Below are positions 34,029 through 42,930 of a DNA stretch of 64,000 nucleotides, in pieces. The notes beneath the pieces were generated by a model that made no database searches, was not told the origin of the DNA, and saw only the letters and a program-made list of their open reading frames with translations. The first letter of the stretch is position 1; every line of letters begins with the position of its first letter. The stretch is from Arenibaculum pallidiluteum (GTDB lineage: Bacteria; Pseudomonadota; Alphaproteobacteria; Azospirillales; Azospirillaceae), in the NCBI RefSeq assembly GCF_017355985.1, contig NZ_JAFIQU010000008.1, positions 1-64,000 of the forward strand. The letters are read 5' to 3'. Both the position numbers and the translations under genes were made by a program.

Positions 34029-35280
34029 AGGGGCGCAGCCGGGTGGGCAGGGGCCAGCCGGCAAGGCTCGTCGCGACGGGCTCCCCCTCCAGGAGGCGGT
34101 CGAGCCTCGCCAACACCCGCTCCCAGCTATGGTCCGCCACGGCCCGGGCGCGCGCGGCACGCCCGGCGGCATTCCCGATCTGCGGGTTCATCGCGGCCAG
34201 GACGGCCCGGGCGAACTCCTCGGCCGTATCCGCGCGCCAGAGCTCGCGTCCCGACGCCTCCCCGAGATCGGCCAGGGCGGCTGCCGTGCCGACCACGGGA
34301 CGGGCCATGGACATGGCCTGGAGCGCCGCCTCGCGGGCCGCAGCGCGCTGGGGCAGGACGACCGCGCTGCTATGGGCGAGCCAGGGCCGCGGATCCGGGT
34401 CCGAAGGGGCAAGGACCACGCCCTGCAGGCCGCGGATCATGTCCAGCGCCGCCATGCCGGCGCCGCCGGAAATCACGAGGCGCAGCTCCGGCACGCCCGC
34501 GCGCACCACCGGGAAGACCAGCGCCGTGAACCAGAGGATCGCCTCGAAGTCCGGCTGCGCAGAGCCCCCGCCGCTGCCGGCGAGGACGAGCGTGGGGGCT
34601 CCCAGGCCACCGGGGTCGGGATAGCTGCGCGAGGGGGTGAAATGCTCGACATCCACGCCGTCCGGCAGATGGCGGAACCGTTCGGCATCGGTAGGAAGGA
34701 GTCCCTTGAAGCGGTCGACCGCGGCGGGGTCCGGAAAGAGCTGAACCGCGCCGTCGGCATCGCCCCGCCCTTGGGTGACCAGCCCCCGCGCCTCGCGGTC
34801 GCGGAACCATCTCCGCAGCGCGGACAGGCCCGCCGGCGGCTCCGCCCAGCGGAGCGCGGCCGCCCCGCGGCACAGGTCGGCGCGGTCGAGGATTCGGACG
34901 GCCTGGAGATCCGGGCGCAGAAGCGCGAAGGGAGCGGCATCGCCGCCGAGGGCCAGCGCCCGGGCGGGGCGCTGCTCGTTCCAGACCCTCTGGACCCAGG
35001 CCAGCAGGCCCGGATTGAGCCGCGAATCGGCGCCGCCCCCGAGGAGCGAGGTCAGCAGACCCGGCCGCCGCGGCGCCTCGACCGGCTTCGCCACATGCAT
35101 GCTCTGGCAGAACTGGCGCACCAGCCCCTCGCTCCGCCGGTCGCTCTCGGGATTGCCGACGCAGCCGAGATGGACGCGGTAACGCCCCGCCAGGTGCCGC
35201 AGCATCCGCCAGGCCCGCGCGTCCTCCCCGGCGATCGCGGGGACAGGCATGCGCGAGGCGACGAGGAGGAGGTCTTGCAT
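34027..35280 (-). CDS. Glycosyltransferase, GT4-like (PEP-CTERM/EpsH1-type sugar transferase)
   Basis: A 417-residue protein with a two-Rossmann GT-B organisation. The N-terminal half begins LLLVASRMPVPAIAGEDARAW, as in sugar transferases linked to the EpsH1/PEP-CTERM system. The C-terminal half has HLPDGVDVEHFTP and LVLAGSGGGSAQPDFEA, then the acidic region EAALQAMSMARPVVGTA that binds the nucleotide sugar. No signal or membrane helix is seen. It starts at ATG 35280 without an obvious ribosome site. It may add sugars to a surface polysaccharide, but no other polysaccharide gene is nearby. Confidence 0.72.
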   Translation of the reverse strand: MQDLLLVASRMPVPAIAGEDARAWRMLRHLAGRYRVHLGCVGNPESDRRSEGLVRQFCQSMHVAKPVEAPRRPGLLTSLLGGGADSRLNPGLLAWVQRVWNEQRPARALALGGDAAPFALLRPDLQAVRILDRADLCRGAAALRWAEPPAGLSALRRWFRDREARGLVTQGRGDADGAVQLFPDPAAVDRFKGLLPTDAERFRHLPDGVDVEHFTPSRSYPDPGGLGAPTLVLAGSGGGSAQPDFEAILWFTALVFPVVRAGVPELRLVISGGAGMAALDMIRGLQGVVLAPSDPDPRPWLAHSSAVVLPQRAAAREAALQAMSMARPVVGTAAALADLGEASGRELWRADTAEEFARAVLAAMNPQIGNAAGRAARARAVADHSWERVLARLDRLLEGEPVATSLAGWPLPTRLRP

Positions 35281-35569
35281 GGTTGTGAGTTAACCCGCCC
35301 GCGCCGGCCCCGGTTCCATGCCGGGCACGGCGCCCGAGGGCCCCGCGCCCCTTTCCGCGCGGGCTTTTCCGCCCTTCACGCAGCGCGCCAGACCCGGCCG
35401 CCGGGCGGCGGGGGGGAGCTTCCCTTCCCCCATTCGGGTAGGTCTCCGGCTCTTGGACTTACGGCTAAGGCAAGAGGCCGAAATCGGGAGCGCAACTTGA
35501 AAAACACTGCCGGCGACCCTAATAAATTGAACATTTCCAAGCGATCTCCTGGACCGTAGCGGGACGGAT

Positions 35570-36379
35570 ATGGACGCCCTCGCCGACAATCTGATGGCGC
35601 ACCTTCCCTTCCTGCGCCGCTACGGCCGTGCCCTCGCGGGTTCGACCGAGGAGGGCGATGCGCTGGTCACCCGCGCCGTCGAGGAGGCCTTCGATGCACC
35701 CGAGGCCTACCGCCTCGACCAACCGGTGGTCCCGGCGAGCCGCATCCCCCTCTACGCCGCCATCAACCGGCTGTTCGACGAGCGAGGCGGCAAGCCCCCC
35801 GCGTCCGCGGTCCTGCATCCGATCGAGCAGGCGCTGCGCCGGCTGCCCGAGGAGTACCGGCGGATCTTCGTGCTGGTGAGCCTGGAGGAACTGTCCTTCT
35901 CGCAGGTCGCCGAGGTAATGGCAATCGCCCCAGAACGGGTGCGCGAGGCGATGGCGGGCGCCCAGGCCGCCGTGCGCGAGCAGCTCGTCGCAACCATCCT
36001 GATCGTCGAGGACGACGCGATCATCGCCTTCGACCTCAGCGAGACCGTGATCTCCATGGGGCACCGGGTCGCCGGCACCGCCGCCACCCAGGACGAGGCG
36101 CTGGCCGTCGCTGCCGCGCAGAACCCGACCCTGGCCCTCATGGATCTGCGGCTCGCCCATGGCGACAGCGGGATCGCGACCGCCCAGGCGCTGCGCGAGC
36201 GGAGCAGCCTGCCCATCATCTTCGTCACCGCCTTCGCCGAGGAACTTCGCCAGCGCGGGCTCGACCATCTCGGCCCGGTGATCAAGAAGCCCTTCACCCG
36301 CGAGCAGATCGAGCGCGCCATCACCCAGGCGGTGTTCACGCCGCGTACGGCCGAGAAGCCCACAACCCTGGCCCGCTGA
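35570..36379 (+). CDS. phyR: PhyR, general stress response anti-anti-sigma regulator
   Basis: A 269-residue response regulator with the domain order unique to PhyR. An EcfG-like sigma domain comes first (about 1-140: HLPFLRRYGRALAGS, then RLPEEYRRIFVLVSLEELSF). A receiver follows (about 143-260), with acidic pair Glu148-Asp149, phosphoacceptor Asp192 in ALMDLRL, Thr220 in FVTAF and Lys240 in IKKPF. When phosphorylated it binds NepR and frees EcfG. Neither nepR nor ecfG is adjacent: the upstream gene is a divergent glycosyltransferase and downstream is a hydrolase. The 289-base upstream gap has no clear EcfG element on the plus strand. Confidence 0.9.
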   Translation: MDALADNLMAHLPFLRRYGRALAGSTEEGDALVTRAVEEAFDAPEAYRLDQPVVPASRIPLYAAINRLFDERGGKPPASAVLHPIEQALRRLPEEYRRIFVLVSLEELSFSQVAEVMAIAPERVREAMAGAQAAVREQLVATILIVEDDAIIAFDLSETVISMGHRVAGTAATQDEALAVAAAQNPTLALMDLRLAHGDSGIATAQALRERSSLPIIFVTAFAEELRQRGLDHLGPVIKKPFTREQIERAITQAVFTPRTAEKPTTLAR

Positions 36380-36508
36380 CGCAACGCCGCGACCGCGCGG
36401 CGGGCTCGCTGTTCCAGGGATCACGCCCCAAGGCTCACGCGCCCAAGGGTTCACAGGAGCCTCCGCCCATCCCATCTGCCGGCTCCATCAGGTCCAGGAG
36501 CCCTCCCC

Positions 36509-37210
36509 ATGTTCTCGGCAGAGCAGCCCCTGCGGATCATGCCGCTCGGTGCGTCGAACACCCAGGGCATGGCCGTCGACCCGCAGTCTCCGGGGGGCTA
36601 TCGCGGCCCGCTGCAGGCCATGCTGGCCGCCGGCGGCGTCCCCTTCGACTTCGTCGGCTCGCTGCGGGGCGGGGCGATCGCCGACCCCGACCATGAGGGG
36701 CACGGCGGCATGACGATCGACTGGTACGCCCAGGCGCTGGATCCCACGACCGGCAGGACGCGGGTCGAAGCGCTGCTGGACGCCAATCCGGCCGATGTGG
36801 TGCTGCTGCTCGTCGGTACCAACGACGTGAACGGCGGCGACAGCGCCGAGACCATGATCGCGGAGATGGTCCAGCTCCTGCGCCTGATAGACGACCATCC
36901 CGCGGATCCGGCGGTCTTCGTCATGAAGCTGCAGCCGCTGGGTCCCCAGCTTCCGGTATCGCCGCTGCGCGCGGAGACCGGCAACGAGGTCATCGAACGC
37001 TACAACACGATGCTCGGTACGCTGGTGGGGTACACGGGCTCGGACGCCCGCGTCGTCGACATGCTGGCGACGTCCGACGATCTCTCGCCCGACGGCATCC
37101 ACCTCAACGCGGCGGGCTATCTGCGCGCCGCGGCGGCCTGGGATCAGGCAATCGACGAATGGCTCGTCGGGGGCGGGGCCGGCCAGCCTGGCGACTTCTG
37201 GATGTCCTAG
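36509..37210 (+). CDS. SGNH/GDSL-type hydrolase
   Basis: A 233-residue esterase-type hydrolase. The block residues are visible: Ser16 in LGASNTQG, Asn105 in VGTNDVNGG and the Asp195-His198 pair in SPDGIHLNAAGY. It has no signal peptide, so it may be cytoplasmic or use another route. Relatives are carbohydrate esterases. About 130 bases separate it from phyR, with no strong terminator. The substrate is unknown. Confidence 0.8.
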   Translation: MFSAEQPLRIMPLGASNTQGMAVDPQSPGGYRGPLQAMLAAGGVPFDFVGSLRGGAIADPDHEGHGGMTIDWYAQALDPTTGRTRVEALLDANPADVVLLLVGTNDVNGGDSAETMIAEMVQLLRLIDDHPADPAVFVMKLQPLGPQLPVSPLRAETGNEVIERYNTMLGTLVGYTGSDARVVDMLATSDDLSPDGIHLNAAGYLRAAAAWDQAIDEWLVGGGAGQPGDFWMS

Positions 37211-37221
37211 GCGGCCTCGGC

Positions 37222-38085
37222 TCAGCGGAAGACGACGGTCTTGTTGCCGTTTCGGAGCACGCGGTGCTCCACGTGGTATCGGACGGCGCGCGCCAGCACG
37301 ACGCTCTCGATGTCCCTGCCGACGCCCTCGAGTTCCTCGGGGGTCAGGCGATGGTCCACGCGCTCCACCTCCTGCTCGATGATCGGGCCCTCGTCCAGCT
37401 CGTTCGTGACGTAGTGGGCAGTCGCACCGATCAGCTTCACCCCGCGCGAGAAGGCCTGGTGGTACGGCCGCGCGCCTTTGAAGCTCGGGAGGAAGGAGTG
37501 ATGGATGTTGATGCACCGGCCCTGCAGCGCCGTGCACAGCTCCGGCGACAGGATCTGCATGTAGCGGGCGAGGACGACCAGGTCCACCTTCTCGGCCTCG
37601 ACGATCTCCAGCAGGCGCCTCTCCTGCTGCGCCTTGGTCTCGGGAGCGACCGGGAGATGATGGAACGGCACGTTGTGCCAGGCCGCGAGCTGATAGAAGT
37701 CGCGGTGGTTCGAGACGATGGCCGGGATCTCGATCGCCAGGCTGTCTGTGCGGTACCGGTACAGCAGGTCGTTGAGGCAATGCCCCAGGCGAGAGACCAT
37801 GATCAGCACGCGCGCCTTGCGCGCGGCGTCATGCAGCGCCCAGTTCATGGAAAAGCGCGCCGCGACCTCGGCGAAGCCGCGCTCGATCTCCGCCTGCCCG
37901 CCGACGCTGGGCGGTGCCTCGAAATGGACGCGCAGGAAGAACAGCCCGCTCAGGCTGTCGCCGAACTGCTGGCTGTCGAGGATGTTGCAGCCCGCACCCG
38001 ACAGGAAGCCCGAGACGGCGGCGACGATGCCGAGCGTGTCCGGGCACGAGATCGTCAGGATGTAGGCGGGCTGGCTCTCGGTCAT
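37222..38085 (-). CDS. purU: Formyltetrahydrofolate deformylase PurU
   Basis: A 287-residue enzyme that hydrolyses 10-formyl-THF to formate and THF, supplying formate for purine synthesis and balancing one-carbon pools. It has an N-terminal ACT domain (about 8-85, starting YILTISCPDTLGIVAAVS) and a C-terminal formyltransferase-like domain with the catalytic His in NIHHSFLPSF and Asp in TNELDEGPII. The full-length match to PurU is clear. It is convergent with the hydrolase gene at 37210. No other folate gene is adjacent. Confidence 0.92.
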   Translation of the reverse strand: MTESQPAYILTISCPDTLGIVAAVSGFLSGAGCNILDSQQFGDSLSGLFFLRVHFEAPPSVGGQAEIERGFAEVAARFSMNWALHDAARKARVLIMVSRLGHCLNDLLYRYRTDSLAIEIPAIVSNHRDFYQLAAWHNVPFHHLPVAPETKAQQERRLLEIVEAEKVDLVVLARYMQILSPELCTALQGRCINIHHSFLPSFKGARPYHQAFSRGVKLIGATAHYVTNELDEGPIIEQEVERVDHRLTPEELEGVGRDIESVVLARAVRYHVEHRVLRNGNKTVVFR

Positions 38086-38205
38086 CTTTGGTCCTGCGGC
38101 GGGCTGGGTCGGTTACCTGTTGCGGTCCGGCGTCCACCCTGATCGGGGACGCGGGGTCTGCTCTAGCATGGGCCGGGCGGCCCGGAAGACTGCGGGAGCA
38201 CCGGA

Positions 38206-39573
38206 TCAGTCGAGAAGCGGATTGCCGGTCTCGATCTCGATCAGCGCGGCCAGCAGCGGCGCGCCGATGTCCCGGCGCACGAAGGCGCTGCTCTTCTCGG
38301 CCGCGTTCAGCGCCGCCTGGAAGCTGGTACGCCAGCGCTCGTCCTCGAAGCTCTGGCGTTCGGCGACGGCCCGCTGGGCGAGAACTGTGGGTCGGCGCCC
38401 CGACGGCTGCTCGCTGAGCTCGACCAGGGCGCGCAGGTTCTCCTGAGCGGCCGCGGGATCGCCGCGCCCGATGGCGGCGGAGACGAACTGTCCCAGGATC
38501 TCGGCGCGCAGGTCGACATCCTGCACCTGCTCCAGGAAGGCGCCGGTCAACTGCGTCTCGCCCCGCCGGGCCAGGCGGCCGAGCACCGCGGGAATTGTCC
38601 AGGGGCTCTCGTCCTGGACGGTGCGCAGGATGTTCAGCGCGAGGTTCGGGTCGCCGACCTGGGCCGCCGCCACCGCCAGCTCGGCGGGGCAGCACTGCGT
38701 CTTCGACCGGTTGGCCTGGAAGCGCGAGAACTGCTGCTCGACCGTGTTCAGGAACAAGGTCCGCGCCTCGGCCTCCCGACCGGTTTGCAGCAGAGCCTGG
38801 ACCACGAGGCCCAGCTCCCAGGTGCATTTGTGCGCGGCCGCGTACCCCTTGGCCTCCTCGGCGAGCTGCGCGGCCTGCTCCTTGGCACCGCGCCAGCTCA
38901 ACACCTCGGCGATGTCGGTGAGGTTGTAGAGCCGCGTCGAGCAATCGGGGATGCCGCGGGTGATCTGGAGCGCAAGATCCGTCTGTCCCATCAGCGCGAG
39001 CGCGCGTGACACGAACAGATCGCCGGCGTCGCCCTGAACGCCGCCCCTGCGCGCTGCCGCGACGAAGGGCTGGATCAGCTCGCGCGCGTGGTCCTGCGAT
39101 CCCTTGAGGTGATGCGCGACCGCCAGCGAGAGCCAGTCCCAGCGCGGCGTCGTGATGGGGTCGTCGAGCGGCGGCAGCATCTCCTCGATGCGGTAGAGGA
39201 AGCACGCCGTGCTCAGCGCCTCGTTGCAGACCAGCGAGCGAACCTTCTGCCGGAATTCGTAGACGTCGAAATCGCCGATGTACTGGTTCGTGACGATCTG
39301 AACCGCAATTGCGCTCTCGGGCCAGCGCTGCACGATCTCGTCGATCAGCCTCTCGGCCTCGCGCAGCAGAGCTGCCTCGTCCTTGGGATCGAAGCTCACC
39401 TCGGCCTTGCGAACCAACATCAGGGCCTGCACGAACTGCTTGTTGGCGGCGGCCTGGGCATCCTCGGCCGCGGCCGCCCAGGCGGGCGGGCAGAGAAGCC
39501 CGAGGAAGACCAGGAGAAGCGCCGCCAGGGAGGTGAGCCGCCGTGACGGGCCGCCCGCCTCAGACCCGGACAT
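38206..39573 (-). CDS. Secreted TPR-like repeat protein
   Basis: A 455-residue protein with a Sec signal (LTSLAALLLVFLGLLCPPAWA). The mature part is built of repeated helical pairs such as DQDHARELIQPFVAAARR, GQTDLALQITRGI, GAKEQAAQLAEEAK and GREAEARTLFLNTV, the pattern of tetratricopeptide-like repeats. Expected role is protein binding in the periplasm. Several Cys occur. The ATG at 39573 overlaps the end of the BON lipoprotein gene by 14 bases, so the pair is cotranscribed. Confidence 0.65.
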   Translation of the reverse strand: MSGSEAGGPSRRLTSLAALLLVFLGLLCPPAWAAAAEDAQAAANKQFVQALMLVRKAEVSFDPKDEAALLREAERLIDEIVQRWPESAIAVQIVTNQYIGDFDVYEFRQKVRSLVCNEALSTACFLYRIEEMLPPLDDPITTPRWDWLSLAVAHHLKGSQDHARELIQPFVAAARRGGVQGDAGDLFVSRALALMGQTDLALQITRGIPDCSTRLYNLTDIAEVLSWRGAKEQAAQLAEEAKGYAAAHKCTWELGLVVQALLQTGREAEARTLFLNTVEQQFSRFQANRSKTQCCPAELAVAAAQVGDPNLALNILRTVQDESPWTIPAVLGRLARRGETQLTGAFLEQVQDVDLRAEILGQFVSAAIGRGDPAAAQENLRALVELSEQPSGRRPTVLAQRAVAERQSFEDERWRTSFQAALNAAEKSSAFVRRDIGAPLLAALIEIETGNPLLD

Positions 39574-40141
39574 AGCTGACCACGCGCTTGACGTTCGCGA
39601 CCGCCCGCGCGTGGCCGATGACGCGGTCGAGTTCGGTCTGGTCGCGCGCCGCGCCCATCAGGTAGACGACCCCACCGACCGTGTCGATGGAGTAGTTGCG
39701 CGAGGCGATGTCGCGGTCGAACAGAAGGCGGGAGCGGAGCTGGGTGGTGATCCACGTGTCGGTCGCGGTAGCGCCCAGGCCGCCGCTGTCGCCGACCTCG
39801 ACCTCGTTGATGACCTCCTTGACGCCCCGCGCCTGCCAGGCAAGGCGCACGGCGTCGAGACGCATCTCGGGCGTCGTCGCACGTCCCGTCAGCAGCACGC
39901 GGCCATTGGTGACTGTCATGTCGAGGACACGCTGCATCTCGACGTCGTGCTGGAACCAGAGATGGTTGATCTCGGCATGGATCCCGGCGTCGGTGACGGC
40001 GCCCTGAACGCCGCCCTCCTGCGCTGCCGCGGTGCCGGCCGCGGTCGCCGCAGCGCCGACCGCGAGCGGGGCGCAGCCGCTCGTCACCAGGATCACACCC
40101 GCCAGGGCGGCCAGGGCCGCCGGACGCGACCAGGATCTCAA
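39560..40141 (-). CDS. BON-domain lipoprotein (OsmY/DolP-like)
   Basis: A 193-residue lipoprotein. TTG at 40141 is the start: it has GGAGGG five bases upstream and begins a lipoprotein signal ending in LVTSGC, where the Cys is lipidated. Two BON domains follow (about 55-125 and 128-193; DMTVTNGRVLLTGRATTPEM and IDTVGGVVYLMGAARDQTEL). BON proteins bind phospholipids and maintain the outer membrane under stress. The longer frame to 40222 lacks both signal and ribosome site. The pair of BON modules matches DolP (YraP). Confidence 0.8.
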   Translation of the reverse strand: MRSWSRPAALAALAGVILVTSGCAPLAVGAAATAAGTAAAQEGGVQGAVTDAGIHAEINHLWFQHDVEMQRVLDMTVTNGRVLLTGRATTPEMRLDAVRLAWQARGVKEVINEVEVGDSGGLGATATDTWITTQLRSRLLFDRDIASRNYSIDTVGGVVYLMGAARDQTELDRVIGHARAVANVKRVVSYVRV

Positions 40142-40267
40142 GACATCCCTCCGTTGCCCGCCGCGCGGCGGGTGAAGCGTAAAAGTCACAGGGTCCCCTC
40201 GATTGCAACGCCTTTCTGCCACGATTCCTAAAATGGTCGTGATGTGTGGCGCCAGGATGGCACCGGG

Positions 40268-41071
40268 TCAGGCGAACAGCGCGCTGCCAGCCAGCGAGGC
40301 CAGTTCGTCGGCGATTACCTCGGCGATGCGGCGCCGCTGCCGCTGGTCGCGCAGCATGGACTCGTCCTCGCGGTTGGACAGGAAGCCGGTCTCGATCAGC
40401 ATGGAAGGCACGTCGGGCGCGCGTAGCACGGCGAAGTTCGCCGAGCGCATGGGATTTTCGAGCAGGCGAAGCGTGCGCCCCGCCCCATCGACGAGGGCCG
40501 CCCGCGCGCGCAGGGCGGTGTCTCTGGTGTGGCGCGCGCGCAGGTCGTTCAGGATGGCGGCGACGGCCTTCGCCCCGCGGCGGTCCAGGCCGGCGAAGCG
40601 GTCGGCCAGGTTCTCCTGCTGGGCGAGCTTGCGGGCGAAGTCGTCCGTCGCGTTCTCGTCGAGCGTATAGGCCGAGAGGCCGCGCGCCTCCAGGTTCGGC
40701 GCGCTGTCCGCATGGATGGAGACGAACAGGTCGGCGCCAGCGCGGCGCGCGATCTCCACCCTTTCGTCGAGCGCCAGGAACACGTCCGTGCTGCGCGTCA
40801 TGTCGACGCGGGCCTGCCCCGAGCCGGCCAGCCTCCGCTGAACGGCCCGTGCGATATCGAGCACCACGTCCTTCTCCTGAGTGCCGCGGCGCCCCACCGC
40901 GCCGGGATCCCGTCCGCCATGGCCGGGATCGAGGATCACCAGAGGCGGCACGCGCAGCGCGGGCTTGCGACGCGGCGGCGGGATGGCGGCGGCCAGCGCT
41001 CCGCCGCCCCTCCCGAGCACGAGCATTGTTGGCGCTCCCAGCACGAGTCGCAGCAGGAATCGGCGGTGCAT
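40268..41071 (-). CDS. N-acetylmuramoyl-L-alanine amidase (AmiC-like)
   Basis: A 267-residue zinc amidase that cuts the lactyl bond between muramic acid and the stem peptide. Zinc and catalytic residues are His51 in LDPGHGG, Glu66 in GTQEKDVVL, His120 in VSIHADS and catalytic Glu227 in IETGFLSN. The N-terminus (MHRRFLLRLVLGAPTMLVLG) is a signal that might be read by Sec or, less well, Tat. There is no AMIN or SPOR domain, so it is a short amidase. It lies upstream of the BON-TPR pair on the same strand. Confidence 0.87.
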   Translation of the reverse strand: MHRRFLLRLVLGAPTMLVLGRGGGALAAAIPPPRRKPALRVPPLVILDPGHGGRDPGAVGRRGTQEKDVVLDIARAVQRRLAGSGQARVDMTRSTDVFLALDERVEIARRAGADLFVSIHADSAPNLEARGLSAYTLDENATDDFARKLAQQENLADRFAGLDRRGAKAVAAILNDLRARHTRDTALRARAALVDGAGRTLRLLENPMRSANFAVLRAPDVPSMLIETGFLSNREDESMLRDQRQRRRIAEVIADELASLAGSALFA

Positions 41072-41249
41072 GGACGGATTCCGGACCGGCGGGAAGGAAG
41101 GGAATTGAGCCGACTACTACCCTTGGATTGGTTAATTGTCCAGGGCCTGCGGATCTTTTGGATACCGGATCGTCCCGCACCCTGGCGCCGCATTGCCACC
41201 CTGCGGGCATTACGGGAAAATGTCGGCGGCGGGGCAACGGAGGGTGGCC

Positions 41250-41414
41250 ATGAAGGACATGCTGATCGGCATCATGCGCCAGGAGCAGTTGCAGCTCGAG
41301 GCGCTGATCGCGTCGGAAATGTGCCGGACGGATCCGGATCGCCTGCGTCTCGAAGGGCTGCGCCGCGAGGCATCGGACCTGCGGCGCCAGCTCGACCGAT
41401 ACGGCGACAACTAG
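41250..41414 (+). CDS. Small helical protein (54 residues)
   Basis: A charged, helical protein beginning MKDMLIGIMRQEQLQLEALI and ending LRRQLDRYGDN, likely forming a coiled coil. A CGGAGGG ribosome site lies six bases upstream of ATG 41250. It is cytosolic with no membrane segment. The family is unknown. It faces away from the amidase gene; the short upstream gap holds the promoter. Confidence 0.55.
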   Translation: MKDMLIGIMRQEQLQLEALIASEMCRTDPDRLRLEGLRREASDLRRQLDRYGDN

Positions 41415-41559
41415 ACCGAGAACTCGAAACCGGGGGCTTCTTCCTGGGCCGGGGCGCCGACCGGCTAGTTCTTCCGGTCGCGTCACGTTCTTTGACGTGC
41501 CTCAATGTTCCGATGCCGGGCCTGCGCTAGCGTTCTCCAGCTTCACCGAGAGGTCGAAA

Positions 41560-41724
41560 ATGGAAACGCTGATCTTCGTCGTCCTCGCCATTCTGGTCGC
41601 CGGCGTCGTGTTCGTGCTGGCGTCCTTCGCCGCGACGGGTCTCTTCGCGATCGCCCACAAGCTGCGCGGCGACCAAGCCCTGGCCTTCCCGCCCGTTCCT
41701 GCGGACGGCGCCGGCGCCGCCTGA
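41560..41724 (+). CDS. Small single-helix membrane protein (54 residues)
   Basis: A 54-residue protein whose first 32 residues are one hydrophobic helix (TLIFVVLAILVAGVVFVLASFA), followed by a short polar tail (KLRGDQALAFPPVP). ACCGAGAGG precedes ATG 41560. Such proteins often regulate larger membrane complexes. It is convergent with the hypothetical protein at 41764. Confidence 0.55.
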   Translation: METLIFVVLAILVAGVVFVLASFAATGLFAIAHKLRGDQALAFPPVPADGAGAA

Positions 41725-41763
41725 GCGCAGGTCCGACCCTGGGCCGGAGAACCGAACCGGGGT

Positions 41764-42207
41764 TCAGGCTCGCCGCAGCGTCCAGCCACGGTCGCGGAAC
41801 GCGACATGCACCTCCTCCTGGCCGAGCACGGCGCCGACCGAGCCGGCCAGGTCGTCGAGCACGGCCATGACCGCCTCGTCGTCGAGGTCGCTGCCCGGCA
41901 TGCCCCAGAGAATCTCGCCCGAGAAGACGGCGACCGGCTCGCGGTCGGCTGCGCCGTCCCGGGGGTTCGCATAGAGAACCTCGCCACGGGTGAACATCCC
42001 CGTCACGAACGGCTCGCCCTCCGCGGACCGCCGGCGCATCCACGCCAGGGCCGCGCGCACGGCCTCCTCCATGTCGTAGATGCGGCCCTCCTCGCCGAAC
42101 CCGCGGCGCAGGCCGAGCGTGATGCGGAAGGCGCGACGCGGCGCGTCCGATCCCTGCGCCCGCACGTAGCCGGCCGGGGGCGCGTCACCGGCCACGTCAC
42201 CAGCCAT
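41764..42207 (-). CDS. Hypothetical protein
   Basis: A 147-residue cytosolic protein. Distinct parts are RAFRITLGLRRGFGEEGRIYDM, AALAWMRRRSAEGEPFVTGMFTRGEVLY and VMAVLDDLAGSVGAVLGQEEVHV. It has an alpha/beta character with no signal or membrane helix. I do not recognise a family. ATG 42207 is chosen over the GTG at 42222. It lies beside a quinone reductase gene on the same strand, about 106 bases from its stop. Confidence 0.5.
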   Translation of the reverse strand: MAGDVAGDAPPAGYVRAQGSDAPRRAFRITLGLRRGFGEEGRIYDMEEAVRAALAWMRRRSAEGEPFVTGMFTRGEVLYANPRDGAADREPVAVFSGEILWGMPGSDLDDEAVMAVLDDLAGSVGAVLGQEEVHVAFRDRGWTLRRA

Positions 42208-42313
42208 CGGGGCCCCGACCACGCCGCACGATCGAGACGATCATCCTGCCCGCTCCGCCCGTGTCCATCACGGGTGGAGCAACAGCGCGGCCGCGGACCC
42301 GCTCCCTGGCCGG

Positions 42314-42904
42314 TCAGCGAATCTTCCCGATCCTGCGGCGCAGGCGGCCGAGAAAGGCCTCGCGATCGCGCGCGGTGGCCCGATCCATGTCATGGAGCGC
42401 AAGCCAGAACGTCCTCGTCCGGCTGCCGCACATGGGTTTCAGGGCGCGCATGATCTGCTTGCGCCCGGGATCCCCCACCAGCTTCGTGAGCCACCAGGGC
42501 GATCCGTAGCTGGTGACGACGCCGAACAGCCGGACATGGGTCAGCAGCGGGCGGATCCGCCCGCCCTCCGGATCGGGATCGAAGGCGATTCCCGGGCCCC
42601 ACACGCGGTCGAAATAGCCCTTCATCATGGCCGGCATGCCGAACCACCAGGTCGGGAAGACGAAGATCAGGCCCTCCGCGCGGCGCAGCTCTTCCACGAG
42701 GCCGCGCACCCGCGTGTCGTCATAGGGCGGCGCATAGTAGGAGGCGCGCTCCTCCGCGCCCAGCGCAGGATCGAAGGCCATCGCGTAGAGGTCGGTCTCG
42801 ACGACCGTATGCCCCGCGGCATGGGCCGTGTCGACGACGGTGCGGAAGGCCGCGTGGTTGAAGCTGTCCCGCAGGGGATGGGCGTGGACGACCTGCAGCC
42901 GCAT
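42314..42904 (-). CDS. NAD(P)H dehydrogenase (quinone), flavodoxin-like fold
   Basis: A 196-residue NQO1/KefF-type flavoprotein. It starts RLQVVHAHPLRDSFNHAAF and has the family motif FPTWWFGMPAMMKGYFDRVW (about 84-103). It transfers two electrons to quinones and may cap quinone toxicity. ATG 42904 is preferred because the family begins at this point; the frame runs 39 codons further with no such likeness. The ycjF-like gene lies just upstream. Confidence 0.82.
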   Translation of the reverse strand: MRLQVVHAHPLRDSFNHAAFRTVVDTAHAAGHTVVETDLYAMAFDPALGAEERASYYAPPYDDTRVRGLVEELRRAEGLIFVFPTWWFGMPAMMKGYFDRVWGPGIAFDPDPEGGRIRPLLTHVRLFGVVTSYGSPWWLTKLVGDPGRKQIMRALKPMCGSRTRTFWLALHDMDRATARDREAFLGRLRRRIGKIR

Positions 42905-42930
42905 GGCCGGAGCACCTGTCTCGATTATGG

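Noticed and set aside
35292-35317. Minus-strand GGAAC-N17-GGTT before the glycosyltransferase
   Set aside because: It would leave only about five bases of leader, and the spacer is all G/C, so it is likely chance.
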